Origin: a virus
Direction: 5' to 3' (one strand)
IMG/VR virus record: IMGVR_UViG_3300006923_000028
Location: 1-54,940 of that record
Length of the DNA stretch: 54,940 nucleotides
Under the pieces are notes generated by a model that worked only from the letters and a program-made list of their open reading frames with translations, had not been told where the DNA came from and did not search any database. Both the position numbers and the translations under genes were made by a program. Below are positions 1-7,952 of the stretch, in pieces (positions within the stretch are counted from its first letter, which is position 1; every line of letters begins with the position of its first letter).

Positions 1-2516
1 ATACTATCAGCAAAGGCCTGGAAGGACAACTCTGCATCCAGTGAGAGCCAATAAGCTCCTAGATTATTCGCGTCTACTGTTGCGCTTGGAATTGGAAGGA
101 TGAAATCAAAGACAAAGGTTGTCTTCCCTGCGGTAATCGAAGAAGAGATTGGCTGAACAGGGAAGTAGGCCCCAAGCTCACTGGTGGCTGGATGAACAGC
201 CGTAGGATCGTATTCATAGATAACCTTCTTCTTGCCGTTAAGGTCAGCCTCTATCCAAGCAGTCCAACTACTGTCCATTAGCTTAACATAATCAGGGGCA
301 CCACCAAGGGTAAGTTCCTGATCTATATGAGCAACTCCGTCACGCCAATAGATAATATTAGCAAGATATTCAGTCCCCAAAGTATCAACGACTGTAATCG
401 TTCCACCATCAAAGGTTCCGTCAGGGTATCTTGTCTTTACTGGAAGACTGCTTACTGTAGAAGGATTAGAAGCATCTGTAATAACGTTTCCGACATAGAG
501 CTTAGCCGCAGCTAGAGGAAAGGCGCTTCCTGACGCATAGCCGGTAGCATTTCCCCATATGCCAACAGTCCCGATTGAAGGGTCATCCTTAGTTACAGCG
601 AAAAGTAGAATCTCAGCAAGGTCTGGAGTTAAGATTTCTCTATCTACTGTGATAAGTGTTTGTCCTCCAGCAACAACTGTTGTTTCAGCATACATTCCAA
701 CAAGATCAAGGTCGGTCCCAATAGTAAAGGGGGCCGAGATCTCTCCATCTTGATTAGAGATAGAGGTGTAGTCTGCTGGGCTTCCATTAAGCAAGCCAAT
801 AAAGGGGTCGTTAAGTTCATCGATTGTAATCGTTAGCCCCGGAATAGGAGTTCCCAAGGCGGTAAACGCTGTTGCTGTAAGGATAGCGCTATCGCTTCCC
901 ACAGCTAATGGACCATATAGTCCACCACCAAGGCTAGGCTTGTCGATTGATAGAATGAGTTCATCTACTTCAAGAGGGTTTCTTCCAATATAGACAATGC
1001 CATTAGAAGATGGGTTGAGGAGAGGGTGTACGTTTGTTGTGTCGGCAATAATCCAGTCAACAAAGTCAAGAGGCTCATACTCAATTCGTGGTACAGCTAC
1101 ATAGCTAATAGCAACAGTTTCTCCAACGGAGACAGCCCTACCACACTGGACAGGGGTGATAGAGGCTCCCTTTGCATGAGCTGCTGCAGTCGTTCCATTG
1201 ACTCCTCTGATTAACCCACCTAGGACATTGTTTTCTTTGGAGGTGTACTGAATCTCTTCTGTTCCTAGCTTAACTCGTCCACTAGCTGGGAGGAGCGTAG
1301 CATCATCTACAAGAAGACTAGAGCTCGTAGGGCTAACAGCCTCATCAAGGAAGAGAACCGCATCAACAGAGTTCCGAGCAAATTTAATGATTCCATAGTC
1401 ATAGTCTACTTCAAAAACATACTCAGTATCTGAATGATTGGATAGGCTGTTGTCCGTTGCGAGAGTCCACTTCCTTGCTGTGGTTCCGTCATTAGTTATT
1501 ACTTGAGGAACCTCTACGATGCCCGTAGGCAACATACTATCAACGGTCCAAGCCCAAAGAGGGAAGTATCTTGTGAAGAAAGCTTGGTTATCAGTATCAC
1601 TACCAACTCCTAACTGCTCCATACAGGTATTAACTCTCTGAAGAGCGATCGTATCTGTTGAAGGGAAGAGTGAGCCATTGCCAAGCTCCCACACATTTAG
1701 CTCTCCCACAATCAAGTACATAGCACTGCTAAGGTAAGCCTCAGGGCTTCCTACATCCTCACGATAAAGAATCTCAAAGTTGTTGAAGCGCTCAATAGCA
1801 CTATCGTCAAAGGGAGGAGTTAATAGTCCATCTCCTTCTCTCTCCCTAGTAGACAAATCAGCAATGCCAGTGAACTCGTCAACGTAGTCTGCATGCCAAA
1901 AGGCCTCTGCAGTCAGGTCTTCTGCCCGACGGAAGATAGTCGCATGCATGGGGGTATTGGGCTTTTTTCTATAGCTTAGAGGAACATTGGTATACTTATC
2001 AGTAGCGCCCCCGACGAAGGGGGTAGAGTTAACATAGGGAACGATAATGCTCTCTTCACTCCACAGATAATAGTCCTTCCAGTTAATGAAGTAATCACCA
2101 TGGAGTACACGTGGGAGCCACGTACATGGATATTTGGCATAGAGGTCAAGATACTTACAGTCATCTCCTCCGCCAATTCCAGAGAGCCAATGCTGGTCTA
2201 GGGTTCCTTCAACCGCAGATAGCTTTCCGTTAAAGAGGCGGCTAGCCTGTCCCGTAGTGATATCATCTTCATCCTCCCACCGTCTGCGGTCATGCATGAA
2301 GCCTTCGATATCATGGTCTGTTTGCTCAAGCCTAGCGGCCCTTGTTCCCACAATAGGTAGCTGATCATTGGTCTCGTATACTTCTTGCTGCAAGGGAAGA
2401 GTAAGAACAACGATACGGTTGTTGAGCAGGGTAGGGGACGCACCCTGGGTTACAGAGATATTGAAATCTCCAGTAACGAGAAGGTTTGTTCCAAAGCCAT
2501 GGATAACTAATTGCAT
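1..2516 (-). CDS. large tail fibre or baseplate-appendage protein (3' end outside window)
   Basis: An open frame of 838 codons runs from ATG at 2516 to the left edge without a stop, so the C-terminus is missing. A GAGGAA ribosome site lies about 7 bases before the ATG, and an in-frame TGA lies just upstream, which fixes the start. Around residues 405-430 there is a segment of the type LLPASGRVKLGTEEIQYTS followed by IRGVNGTTAAAHAKGA, a motif that recurs in phage tail and appendage proteins. Around residues 535-610 an Ig-like stretch is visible (TATAFTALGTPIPGLTITID). The rest is Thr/Asp/Gly-rich and beta-like, with no membrane segment. It is the last structural gene seen after the baseplate wedge genes, the usual place for fibre or baseplate-periphery proteins. 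The exact role and receptor are unknown. Confidence 0.7.
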   Translation of the reverse strand, partial: MQLVIHGFGTNLLVTGDFNISVTQGASPTLLNNRIVVLTLPLQQEVYETNDQLPIVGTRAARLEQTDHDIEGFMHDRRRWEDEDDITTGQASRLFNGKLSAVEGTLDQHWLSGIGGGDDCKYLDLYAKYPCTWLPRVLHGDYFINWKDYYLWSEESIIVPYVNSTPFVGGATDKYTNVPLSYRKKPNTPMHATIFRRAEDLTAEAFWHADYVDEFTGIADLSTREREGDGLLTPPFDDSAIERFNNFEILYREDVGSPEAYLSSAMYLIVGELNVWELGNGSLFPSTDTIALQRVNTCMEQLGVGSDTDNQAFFTRYFPLWAWTVDSMLPTGIVEVPQVITNDGTTARKWTLATDNSLSNHSDTEYVFEVDYDYGIIKFARNSVDAVLFLDEAVSPTSSSLLVDDATLLPASGRVKLGTEEIQYTSKENNVLGGLIRGVNGTTAAAHAKGASITPVQCGRAVSVGETVAISYVAVPRIEYEPLDFVDWIIADTTNVHPLLNPSSNGIVYIGRNPLEVDELILSIDKPSLGGGLYGPLAVGSDSAILTATAFTALGTPIPGLTITIDELNDPFIGLLNGSPADYTSISNQDGEISAPFTIGTDLDLVGMYAETTVVAGGQTLITVDREILTPDLAEILLFAVTKDDPSIGTVGIWGNATGYASGSAFPLAAAKLYVGNVITDASNPSTVSSLPVKTRYPDGTFDGGTITVVDTLGTEYLANIIYWRDGVAHIDQELTLGGAPDYVKLMDSSWTAWIEADLNGKKKVIYEYDPTAVHPATSELGAYFPVQPISSSITAGKTTFVFDFILPIPSATVDANNLGAYWLSLDAELSFQAFADS

Positions 2517-2641
2517 CGGCGTTCCTCGTAATGGCGCTCTTCACATAAGGTGAGCCCGTTTGAAATCTCATATCTCAAACTTTCGCTGTCAACCCATCGA
2601 ACGTAGCGTTTTTCTATACAACCAGTTAAATCTTTATTCAC
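2507..2641 (-). CDS. small 44-residue protein, hypothetical
   Basis: A GTG-initiated frame overlaps the stop of the upstream gene (GTGAATAA) and ends 10 bases inside the next gene, so it fills the otherwise empty gap exactly. The product starts MNKDLTGCIEKRY and ends in RHYEERRCN. It is rich in charged residues and has three Cys (8, 33, 43), three Tyr and two Trp/His-type side chains. No Shine-Dalgarno sequence stands out, so translation would have to be coupled to the gene before it. Its codon use and amino-acid mix look like real protein rather than chance sequence. I recognise no family. The alternative is that this is simply a non-coding spacer. Confidence 0.5.
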   Translation of the reverse strand: MNKDLTGCIEKRYVRWVDSESLRYEISNGLTLCEERHYEERRCN

Positions 2642-3596
2642 CATAATACATCGGGACCACACTCAAAAGTTCGTTGGCATAGTCTGCGCCAGTAACGCTA
2701 AGGATTCCGTCTTGGTTGTCCCCAAATACATCTAGGTTCTGTTCTGTAAGGATGTCCATTGTGTCTGGATCGGTTAAGGTGTTTATTTCAACTGTGCTCA
2801 TTGGGATGATTAAAGGAAAGACAGAGAAGAGAATGTCTATTGTACCAACCATTGGTGGAGTTAGCGTATGAATAGTTCTTCCAAAATCAGGAACTGCAAA
2901 GTCTCCACATCCCTCTAGATCTTCAATATTGTCGACCTCTTCAGTGACTCCAGAGTCGCGAGAGAATACTGCACTAGTGATCCAATTACTATCTGTCATT
3001 TGAGTATAGAAGGTTTGGAGATTGGTTCCATTAACAGGAACACCGTGCAGAGAGCGGACTGAAGAAATCTTCTTGAGGTATTCTGACTTATCGAAACTTA
3101 ATGCTGTTCCCCAGCTAATAGCTTCTAGCCCTGGAATAGCATTCAGTGCAATGAGCAAATCAATTAGGAAGTAGGAGTCTGTTCTTCCCCATGTAGCAAT
3201 ATAGTCGAACTCTGGAGTCTCCCATCTCTCGTCAGGCCATCCATCCCATGTTGTTTGGAAGTCTAGTCCCGAAGCTGACATTACTGAGTTAGCAAGAATG
3301 CCTCGCTCATCCACACTAAGGGCAAACCTATCGCTTACAATAGGAACACCATCCACTCTCTCTACATCAATAATGATTCCACCAGTGTAGGCAGCTTGCC
3401 CAAGCTCTCGACTAATTCCGTTATACAATCCTCCATAGGAAGCATTTGCTGGATGGATATAGTTATCAAGAACACGAAGCTTAAAGGCTTTAAGGCTCTC
3501 GTTAGGGAGTCGATGAAGGTTGATGAGCTGCCCAATCCTATCGAGAGGAGTAGTTACATTAACCTTCTGTGTTGTCTGATTAGTAGCTGAAGACAT
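2634..3596 (-). CDS. baseplate or tail structural protein, 320 residues, unknown family
   Basis: The start ATG overlaps the stop of the preceding gene in TAATG, so translation is likely coupled. The N-terminal 60 residues are helical and charged (DRIGQLINLHRLPNESLKAF), followed by a mixed alpha/beta region rich in Trp and Asp. A hydrophobic patch sits near residue 255 (IDILFSVFPLIIPM), but it is short and probably buried rather than membrane-spanning. The position between the baseplate J-like gene plus its 591-residue partner and the terminal fibre-like gene points to a baseplate-periphery or fibre-attachment role. That role is inferred from gene order only. Confidence 0.6.
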   Translation of the reverse strand: MSSATNQTTQKVNVTTPLDRIGQLINLHRLPNESLKAFKLRVLDNYIHPANASYGGLYNGISRELGQAAYTGGIIIDVERVDGVPIVSDRFALSVDERGILANSVMSASGLDFQTTWDGWPDERWETPEFDYIATWGRTDSYFLIDLLIALNAIPGLEAISWGTALSFDKSEYLKKISSVRSLHGVPVNGTNLQTFYTQMTDSNWITSAVFSRDSGVTEEVDNIEDLEGCGDFAVPDFGRTIHTLTPPMVGTIDILFSVFPLIIPMSTVEINTLTDPDTMDILTEQNLDVFGDNQDGILSVTGADYANELLSVVPMYYGE

Positions 3597-5371
3597 TAGG
3601 GACTATCCTCCCCAGTTAGTACCGAGACAGAGTCGTACTCTTCTCTGAAGTAGACCGTGTTGCCACGATAGTCTACAGTAAAGTAATCATAGTGCAGGTT
3701 AAGATTCCAGACATCTCCATTATCCAAAAGAACCAAAAGAGCCCCTTCACCATCATAGGTCATACCAGCAACCTTTCCCTGTATGGCTGCAGGAAGAGGA
3801 AGGTCTACGTAGACCCTTGAGAGCTGCTGGCTTAAGAGAATACTATCCTTCTGGATTTCTCCTCCTGCCAACTTCGTCTCCAGTACAAAGATTTCTACTG
3901 GCTGTCCACCATCTGGATCAGTAAAGGGAGATACCGTGAGCGTCTTCTCTTGCCAATCGTTAGCCGTTCCATTGGCAGCTGTGTTAAAGATGAATCCTTG
4001 GAAAGGGTCAGTCAATGGATTAATCTCATTCCCATCCCAATCCAAAACTGTTGAAACGATTTCGTTATCGCCATCGCTTAAGGTATACCGAGTAAGCCTA
4101 GTTGATGTAATTATTTGAGTATTGCCAGCATGGTGAGTATAGATATCCATGGAGGGGCCTTCGCTTAGATTCATCCATGTTCTATCTGCGTCAATAAGGA
4201 GTTCAGCATTAGGTGTTCGATTCTTATATAGAAGATCGATGAACAAAAGGCGTTCACTGTCATCCATAGTCCACAGGAATGGATGAGTCCTTTCTGCAGA
4301 GACAACCTTAAGGGTTGTCTGGTTAATCAGAATCAAATATCGGCTAAAGGGAATTCTCTCGATGGCAATGAAGCTAGGTTCAATTCCTGACTCACTGAAG
4401 AGGAGCTCTTCATAAACAACCTCTTGGTCATCAAAGCCCTCAGCCTCAAAAGCTGATGGATATTCTGGAACTGTCCACTGAAGAACGGCCATAGGGGTTG
4501 AGGGATCTCCTGGGTCTCCCGGGACAGTTAGATTTTCAAACTTATGAGCTAGCCTTTTCTCTGAAGTAGCATCCACCCATAGAGTATATGGGTCTACGAT
4601 ATAGTTCTTCTTAAAGCCCCGAGTAACTTCCATTGTAGTGTCCTCGGGGTTGTTGATGCCTTCTGTTCCCATAAGCCAGATAGAATCATAAATATTCTTA
4701 GTTGGCTGGATTCCATTTACAGGGAACGGCATATGTTCAATCCTTTCATCAAGATAGTCAAACTCTACTGGCTGTCCACTGATTACGACCTTAGGCTTAA
4801 GGGTCTCTCCGTCAGAAGTCTCTCCTCCAAATACGGTGGCTCCATTAATCTTGACCCACAGTTTTGACCTAAGCCTAAGCAGCTGTGCATTGTCAAAGCT
4901 AGAGCTTCCTAGCTGGTCTAGATAGGTTTGCGTAAGAAGGGTATCGCTAATCTCGGTAGCGAGAAGCCCTCCAGTAATTCGACTAGGAGGTCGCTCAAAA
5001 GGAGACGCCTTGGCCCATGTATCGACATGGGTCAACTCAATACTTTCCGCTCCTATTCTAGCTGTGATGGTTGGAATCTCGAAAACCCTTGAGCCAGGAT
5101 CTAGGACAAACTCAAACTCCATAGGCAGCCTAAGAACATAGGCAAAGGCTAAGTCGTTTATGTTAACCGAAGGGACGAAGTAGTTATCCCGAACCATAAA
5201 TTGCCGAGCATAGAGCTCATCGTACTTAACAGCAAAGGGATTCACCATTGCCTGAAGAACAGAGTCTTGTCTCGTTCGTGCACGGCTCCATCCAGGTAGA
5301 CGATTAGCTATACGCTGTAGCGTCCATGGACGAGTAACTCCTGCTCGATCTATGGTGGGATTGCATGCCAC
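3596..5371 (-). CDS. baseplate structural protein, 591 residues, unknown family
   Basis: The first codon is GTG within TAGTG, overlapping by one base the stop of the baseplate J-like gene; the protein reads MACNPTIDRAG. The N-terminal 100 residues are basic and helical (LPGWSRARTRQDSVLQ) and could dock on the wedge. The remainder is beta-rich with many Asp, Thr and Pro. The last 60 residues (GMTYDGEGALLVLLDNGDVW) look like a beta-propeller or jelly-roll blade. There is no signal peptide or membrane segment. It follows J and gp25-like genes, so a baseplate arm or fibre-connector role is the best inference. No family is recognised. Confidence 0.6.
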   Translation of the reverse strand: MACNPTIDRAGVTRPWTLQRIANRLPGWSRARTRQDSVLQAMVNPFAVKYDELYARQFMVRDNYFVPSVNINDLAFAYVLRLPMEFEFVLDPGSRVFEIPTITARIGAESIELTHVDTWAKASPFERPPSRITGGLLATEISDTLLTQTYLDQLGSSSFDNAQLLRLRSKLWVKINGATVFGGETSDGETLKPKVVISGQPVEFDYLDERIEHMPFPVNGIQPTKNIYDSIWLMGTEGINNPEDTTMEVTRGFKKNYIVDPYTLWVDATSEKRLAHKFENLTVPGDPGDPSTPMAVLQWTVPEYPSAFEAEGFDDQEVVYEELLFSESGIEPSFIAIERIPFSRYLILINQTTLKVVSAERTHPFLWTMDDSERLLFIDLLYKNRTPNAELLIDADRTWMNLSEGPSMDIYTHHAGNTQIITSTRLTRYTLSDGDNEIVSTVLDWDGNEINPLTDPFQGFIFNTAANGTANDWQEKTLTVSPFTDPDGGQPVEIFVLETKLAGGEIQKDSILLSQQLSRVYVDLPLPAAIQGKVAGMTYDGEGALLVLLDNGDVWNLNLHYDYFTVDYRGNTVYFREEYDSVSVLTGEDSP

Positions 5372-6600
5372 TAGAAAGTAAATCCAAAGGCGACGGTAAG
5401 GCTAGGTTCAGGCTGCAGCACCTCCCATCCTTCGATAGGGACTTCATTCTGGTCAAGCAGTTCACCTCTTACTCTTTGATTATCTACTCCCTGCTCAAGC
5501 CTCCATCGGCCTATTTGATCGAAGAAGTCTGAGCCGCTTCCAAAGGAATCAATACGACTATCTGATCGGATTAGTTTTGATTTAAGTCTTTCAAGATCTA
5601 GGGACTGACCAATACGAGTAGCCGTTACCGTCTCTCGGGTGAGAGAAATAAGGTTTTGTCTCATTTCAAGTTGAGCAGAAGCTGTGAGTGGCTCTACGGT
5701 ATTGACTTTTGTAGAGAAACTAATCCCCACAATTGGTGGGGTATAGGCTCTTACTTGGATTCCAAAACTTTTAACGGGAGCAATAGCTAGCTCTACCAGT
5801 CGAGTCATTGAATCACTTGGGGTATTGTCTTGTCCTACAGTAAAGATTCCAGCACTTCCGATTCCATCAAAGTAATTGATAAGCATAAGGTCAAGAACGC
5901 CAGGAACTCCAAGAGCAGCAAACCGAATAGCTGTAAGGTTTCCTGCTTGAGCTGCTGTAGCTGCAATAGAGATAAGGAATCTCATGTCTTGATCTGACTG
6001 AACGTTCTCTCCATTGATGATGCCATAGGTGTTGATAACCTTTAAGGTCTCATTGATTTTATCTGTGTAGCCTCTAAAGTCATGGTTCCGCAAAGACAGA
6101 GGACCAATTCGCCCACCCGACCCTTCAAGGACAGCCTCTACTGAAACGAACTGTTGGCTAGCAGAAGAGACAAGGACAACTGGATTAACCAGCTCATACT
6201 GGATAGGGTCTTGAGCTCCAGCAATAATGGGGATTGTCTCGATAATCGTTCCTGCAGGAATGCTGATTGGACTTCCTCCATTAATATCTCCAAAGGTTCC
6301 TGAGCTTACATAGAAGGAAACATTAGCTTCAGTTGAGTAAGACAAGCACTTAGAAGATTGTCGTCTTCGTACTCCGAACAGTACTCCCAACGCATCTAGG
6401 AATTCCCCACTAGCTCCGCTTAGGAAGGCCTTATCGAAGTTGCTATTGAAGAAAGCATAGGCTGTCTCGAGCTCCTTAGAGATGATGCTGGATAAAGCAT
6501 AAGCCTTAGAGGAGCGATGGGTATAGGAGAGTCCTGTTGTTCGAAGCTCAGATAAAAGCTCCAAAAGAATCTCTTGACTTGATCTAGTAGGAAGTGCCAT
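5371..6600 (-). CDS. baseplate J-like protein (wedge component)
   Basis: The 409-residue product has the layout of Mu gp47 / P2 J / T4 gp6-like wedge proteins. A helical N-terminus (residues 1-80, ending GEFLDALGVLFGV) is followed by an AGTIIET step and a beta domain. A middle block has NVQSDQDMRFLISIAATAAQAG and GVPGVLDLMLINY, the hallmark of this family. A C-terminal region ends with PSLTVAFGFTF. Proteins of this family form the ring of wedges that holds the baseplate around the hub and triggers sheath contraction. The gp25-like gene lies just upstream in the transcript, the usual J/W pairing. Confidence 0.85.
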   Translation of the reverse strand: MALPTRSSQEILLELLSELRTTGLSYTHRSSKAYALSSIISKELETAYAFFNSNFDKAFLSGASGEFLDALGVLFGVRRRQSSKCLSYSTEANVSFYVSSGTFGDINGGSPISIPAGTIIETIPIIAGAQDPIQYELVNPVVLVSSASQQFVSVEAVLEGSGGRIGPLSLRNHDFRGYTDKINETLKVINTYGIINGENVQSDQDMRFLISIAATAAQAGNLTAIRFAALGVPGVLDLMLINYFDGIGSAGIFTVGQDNTPSDSMTRLVELAIAPVKSFGIQVRAYTPPIVGISFSTKVNTVEPLTASAQLEMRQNLISLTRETVTATRIGQSLDLERLKSKLIRSDSRIDSFGSGSDFFDQIGRWRLEQGVDNQRVRGELLDQNEVPIEGWEVLQPEPSLTVAFGFTF

Positions 6601-6609
6601 GGTTATCTC

Positions 6610-7053
6610 TTAGAGGGGGGTAGGGTCAACGTGGTTCTCACCATAGTCATAGTGAATAGTGGTGTTAATAATTCTTGAGTTCTTGTTCCGGGGAGTAGGT
6701 GCAACTTGTAGAGTGATGTGCCCAACAACCGCGTTAATGCTAGTGGGGAAAACATCAACACTAACATCTGTGAGATCGAATACACCATAAGGAAGTAGTG
6801 AGTTGAAAAGCCTTCGCTTTAGTCTCTTTCCGTTAAGTGCAGTGTTGGGTTCACCTGTGAAATCACTAATCGTTGCTCCCAACAGTGGGGCAGGCAACCA
6901 ATCTCCAACATCAGACTTTCCTCGGTCATAGATATCCTGAGCAGCAGCGAGCAAGGGATCGAACCTTGTATCTGCTATATCTCCATCATGACCCATAACG
7001 AAGTCTCCGGTATTACTCCAAAGAAGATCTATTGCATCATAGTTCTTAGCCAT
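6610..7053 (-). CDS. baseplate wedge protein, T4 gp25 / P2 W-like
   Basis: The 147-residue protein is the right size for the gp25-like family. It carries the typical pattern: an N-terminal D(A)IDLLWSNTGDFVMGHDGD, then ARFDPLLAAAQDIYDRGKSDVGDWLPAP, then a conserved basic helix and a beta C-terminus (VVGHITLQVAP). In contractile tails this small protein joins the sheath and the J-like wedge. It lies 9 bases before the J-like gene in the transcript. The ATG is kept because residues from the start match the family. Confidence 0.85.
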   Translation of the reverse strand: MAKNYDAIDLLWSNTGDFVMGHDGDIADTRFDPLLAAAQDIYDRGKSDVGDWLPAPLLGATISDFTGEPNTALNGKRLKRRLFNSLLPYGVFDLTDVSVDVFPTSINAVVGHITLQVAPTPRNKNSRIINTTIHYDYGENHVDPTPL

Positions 7054-7056
7054 TAA

Positions 7057-7395
7057 TTATCCTAGCAGCGTCAGCATTGAAGCTGCCGTAGCAACTACTT
7101 CAACGATCCTTCCAATGAGTTCGATGTTGGGAAGCACCCCAGGGAAGGGGGTTGTTAAGGTACTTGGGACCATCATGAGTGGGGTTAGCTGAAACATCAT
7201 TAACCCACCCATTTTGATTTGATTAGACATTCCCTGGAGATTAATATTACCAGAGATGCCAATGGCTTCTTCCCCAATACTGATCCAGATATCTTCATCA
7301 GCACCCGTAAGGGTAACTGACTCATCCATAAACTTAATCCCAGCATTCGCTTCGGGATTGGCCTTGAACGTTCGTACAGGTTTGTTAAAACTCAT
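7057..7395 (-). CDS. small baseplate protein, possible spike or hub-cap component
   Basis: A 112-residue product lies between a possible OB-fold gene and the gp25-like gene, where spike or PAAR-type tip proteins are often encoded. The middle part alternates hydrophobic residues in short strands (IWISIGEEAIGISGNINLQG) and then has MSNQIKMGGLMM. The C-terminus is hydrophobic (VVATAASMLTLLG). I see no PAAR motif and no His-metal pattern typical of a spike apex, so the spike assignment is only positional. Confidence 0.5.
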   Translation of the reverse strand: MSFNKPVRTFKANPEANAGIKFMDESVTLTGADEDIWISIGEEAIGISGNINLQGMSNQIKMGGLMMFQLTPLMMVPSTLTTPFPGVLPNIELIGRIVEVVATAASMLTLLG

Positions 7396-7412
7396 TTATT
7401 ACTCCGATTATA

Positions 7413-7952
7413 CTATCCCATGATTGCAGAAGTGAGGCTGTATGCCTTCTGGTCAAGGTACTTTTTGTTGTCAGTGACAGTGGTATCCTCATCATTTTCT
7501 GGTTTAAGGTTTCTTACTGATTGAAGATAGACACGAGCTGTGTTTCTAATGTTAGGCATCATGAACTTAACAGTACAGGGGGCTCCTGCAAGGCCATCAC
7601 TGCCGTAGACAAGACCGACAAGAGCCGGGTTCTCCTCTAGAACAATGGGCAGGTCTTTGATTAGGGCGTCATAATCCTGATCAGCATCTTCAATGATAAC
7701 AGTTACTCTGACAATGTTATCGTTCCATTCTCGGCTCTTAGATTTCTTTCGCCCCTTGCGAGTTCGACCCTTTGCGTAGGAGTCATCTTCTTCTTCAGGA
7801 AGCTCATCTCCTGGATGATAGACCTTATCAATGAAACCTTTAACCTCAGTAACAGACCCACGAGCAACGGCAGCACGGCCACGACGTACAGCTCTATCTT
7901 GTGCCTGTTCTCTCATGTTTCTGGCTATACGTGAGCCTGGGTCAAATGACAT
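7413..7952 (-). CDS. baseplate protein, possible OB-fold/spike-associated, 179 residues
   Basis: The ATG overlaps the hub gene's stop in TAATG. The N-terminal 80 residues are strongly basic and acidic in blocks (RKGRKKSKSREW at about 66-77; GDELPEEEDD just before). The C-terminal half is beta-like (IVRVTVIIEDADQDY; APCTVKFMMPNI), which could be an OB-type barrel as in gpV/gp5-like spike proteins. Its place directly after the hub supports a hub-spike role. The family is not certain. Confidence 0.5.
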   Translation of the reverse strand: MSFDPGSRIARNMREQAQDRAVRRGRAAVARGSVTEVKGFIDKVYHPGDELPEEEDDSYAKGRTRKGRKKSKSREWNDNIVRVTVIIEDADQDYDALIKDLPIVLEENPALVGLVYGSDGLAGAPCTVKFMMPNIRNTARVYLQSVRNLKPENDEDTTVTDNKKYLDQKAYSLTSAIMG

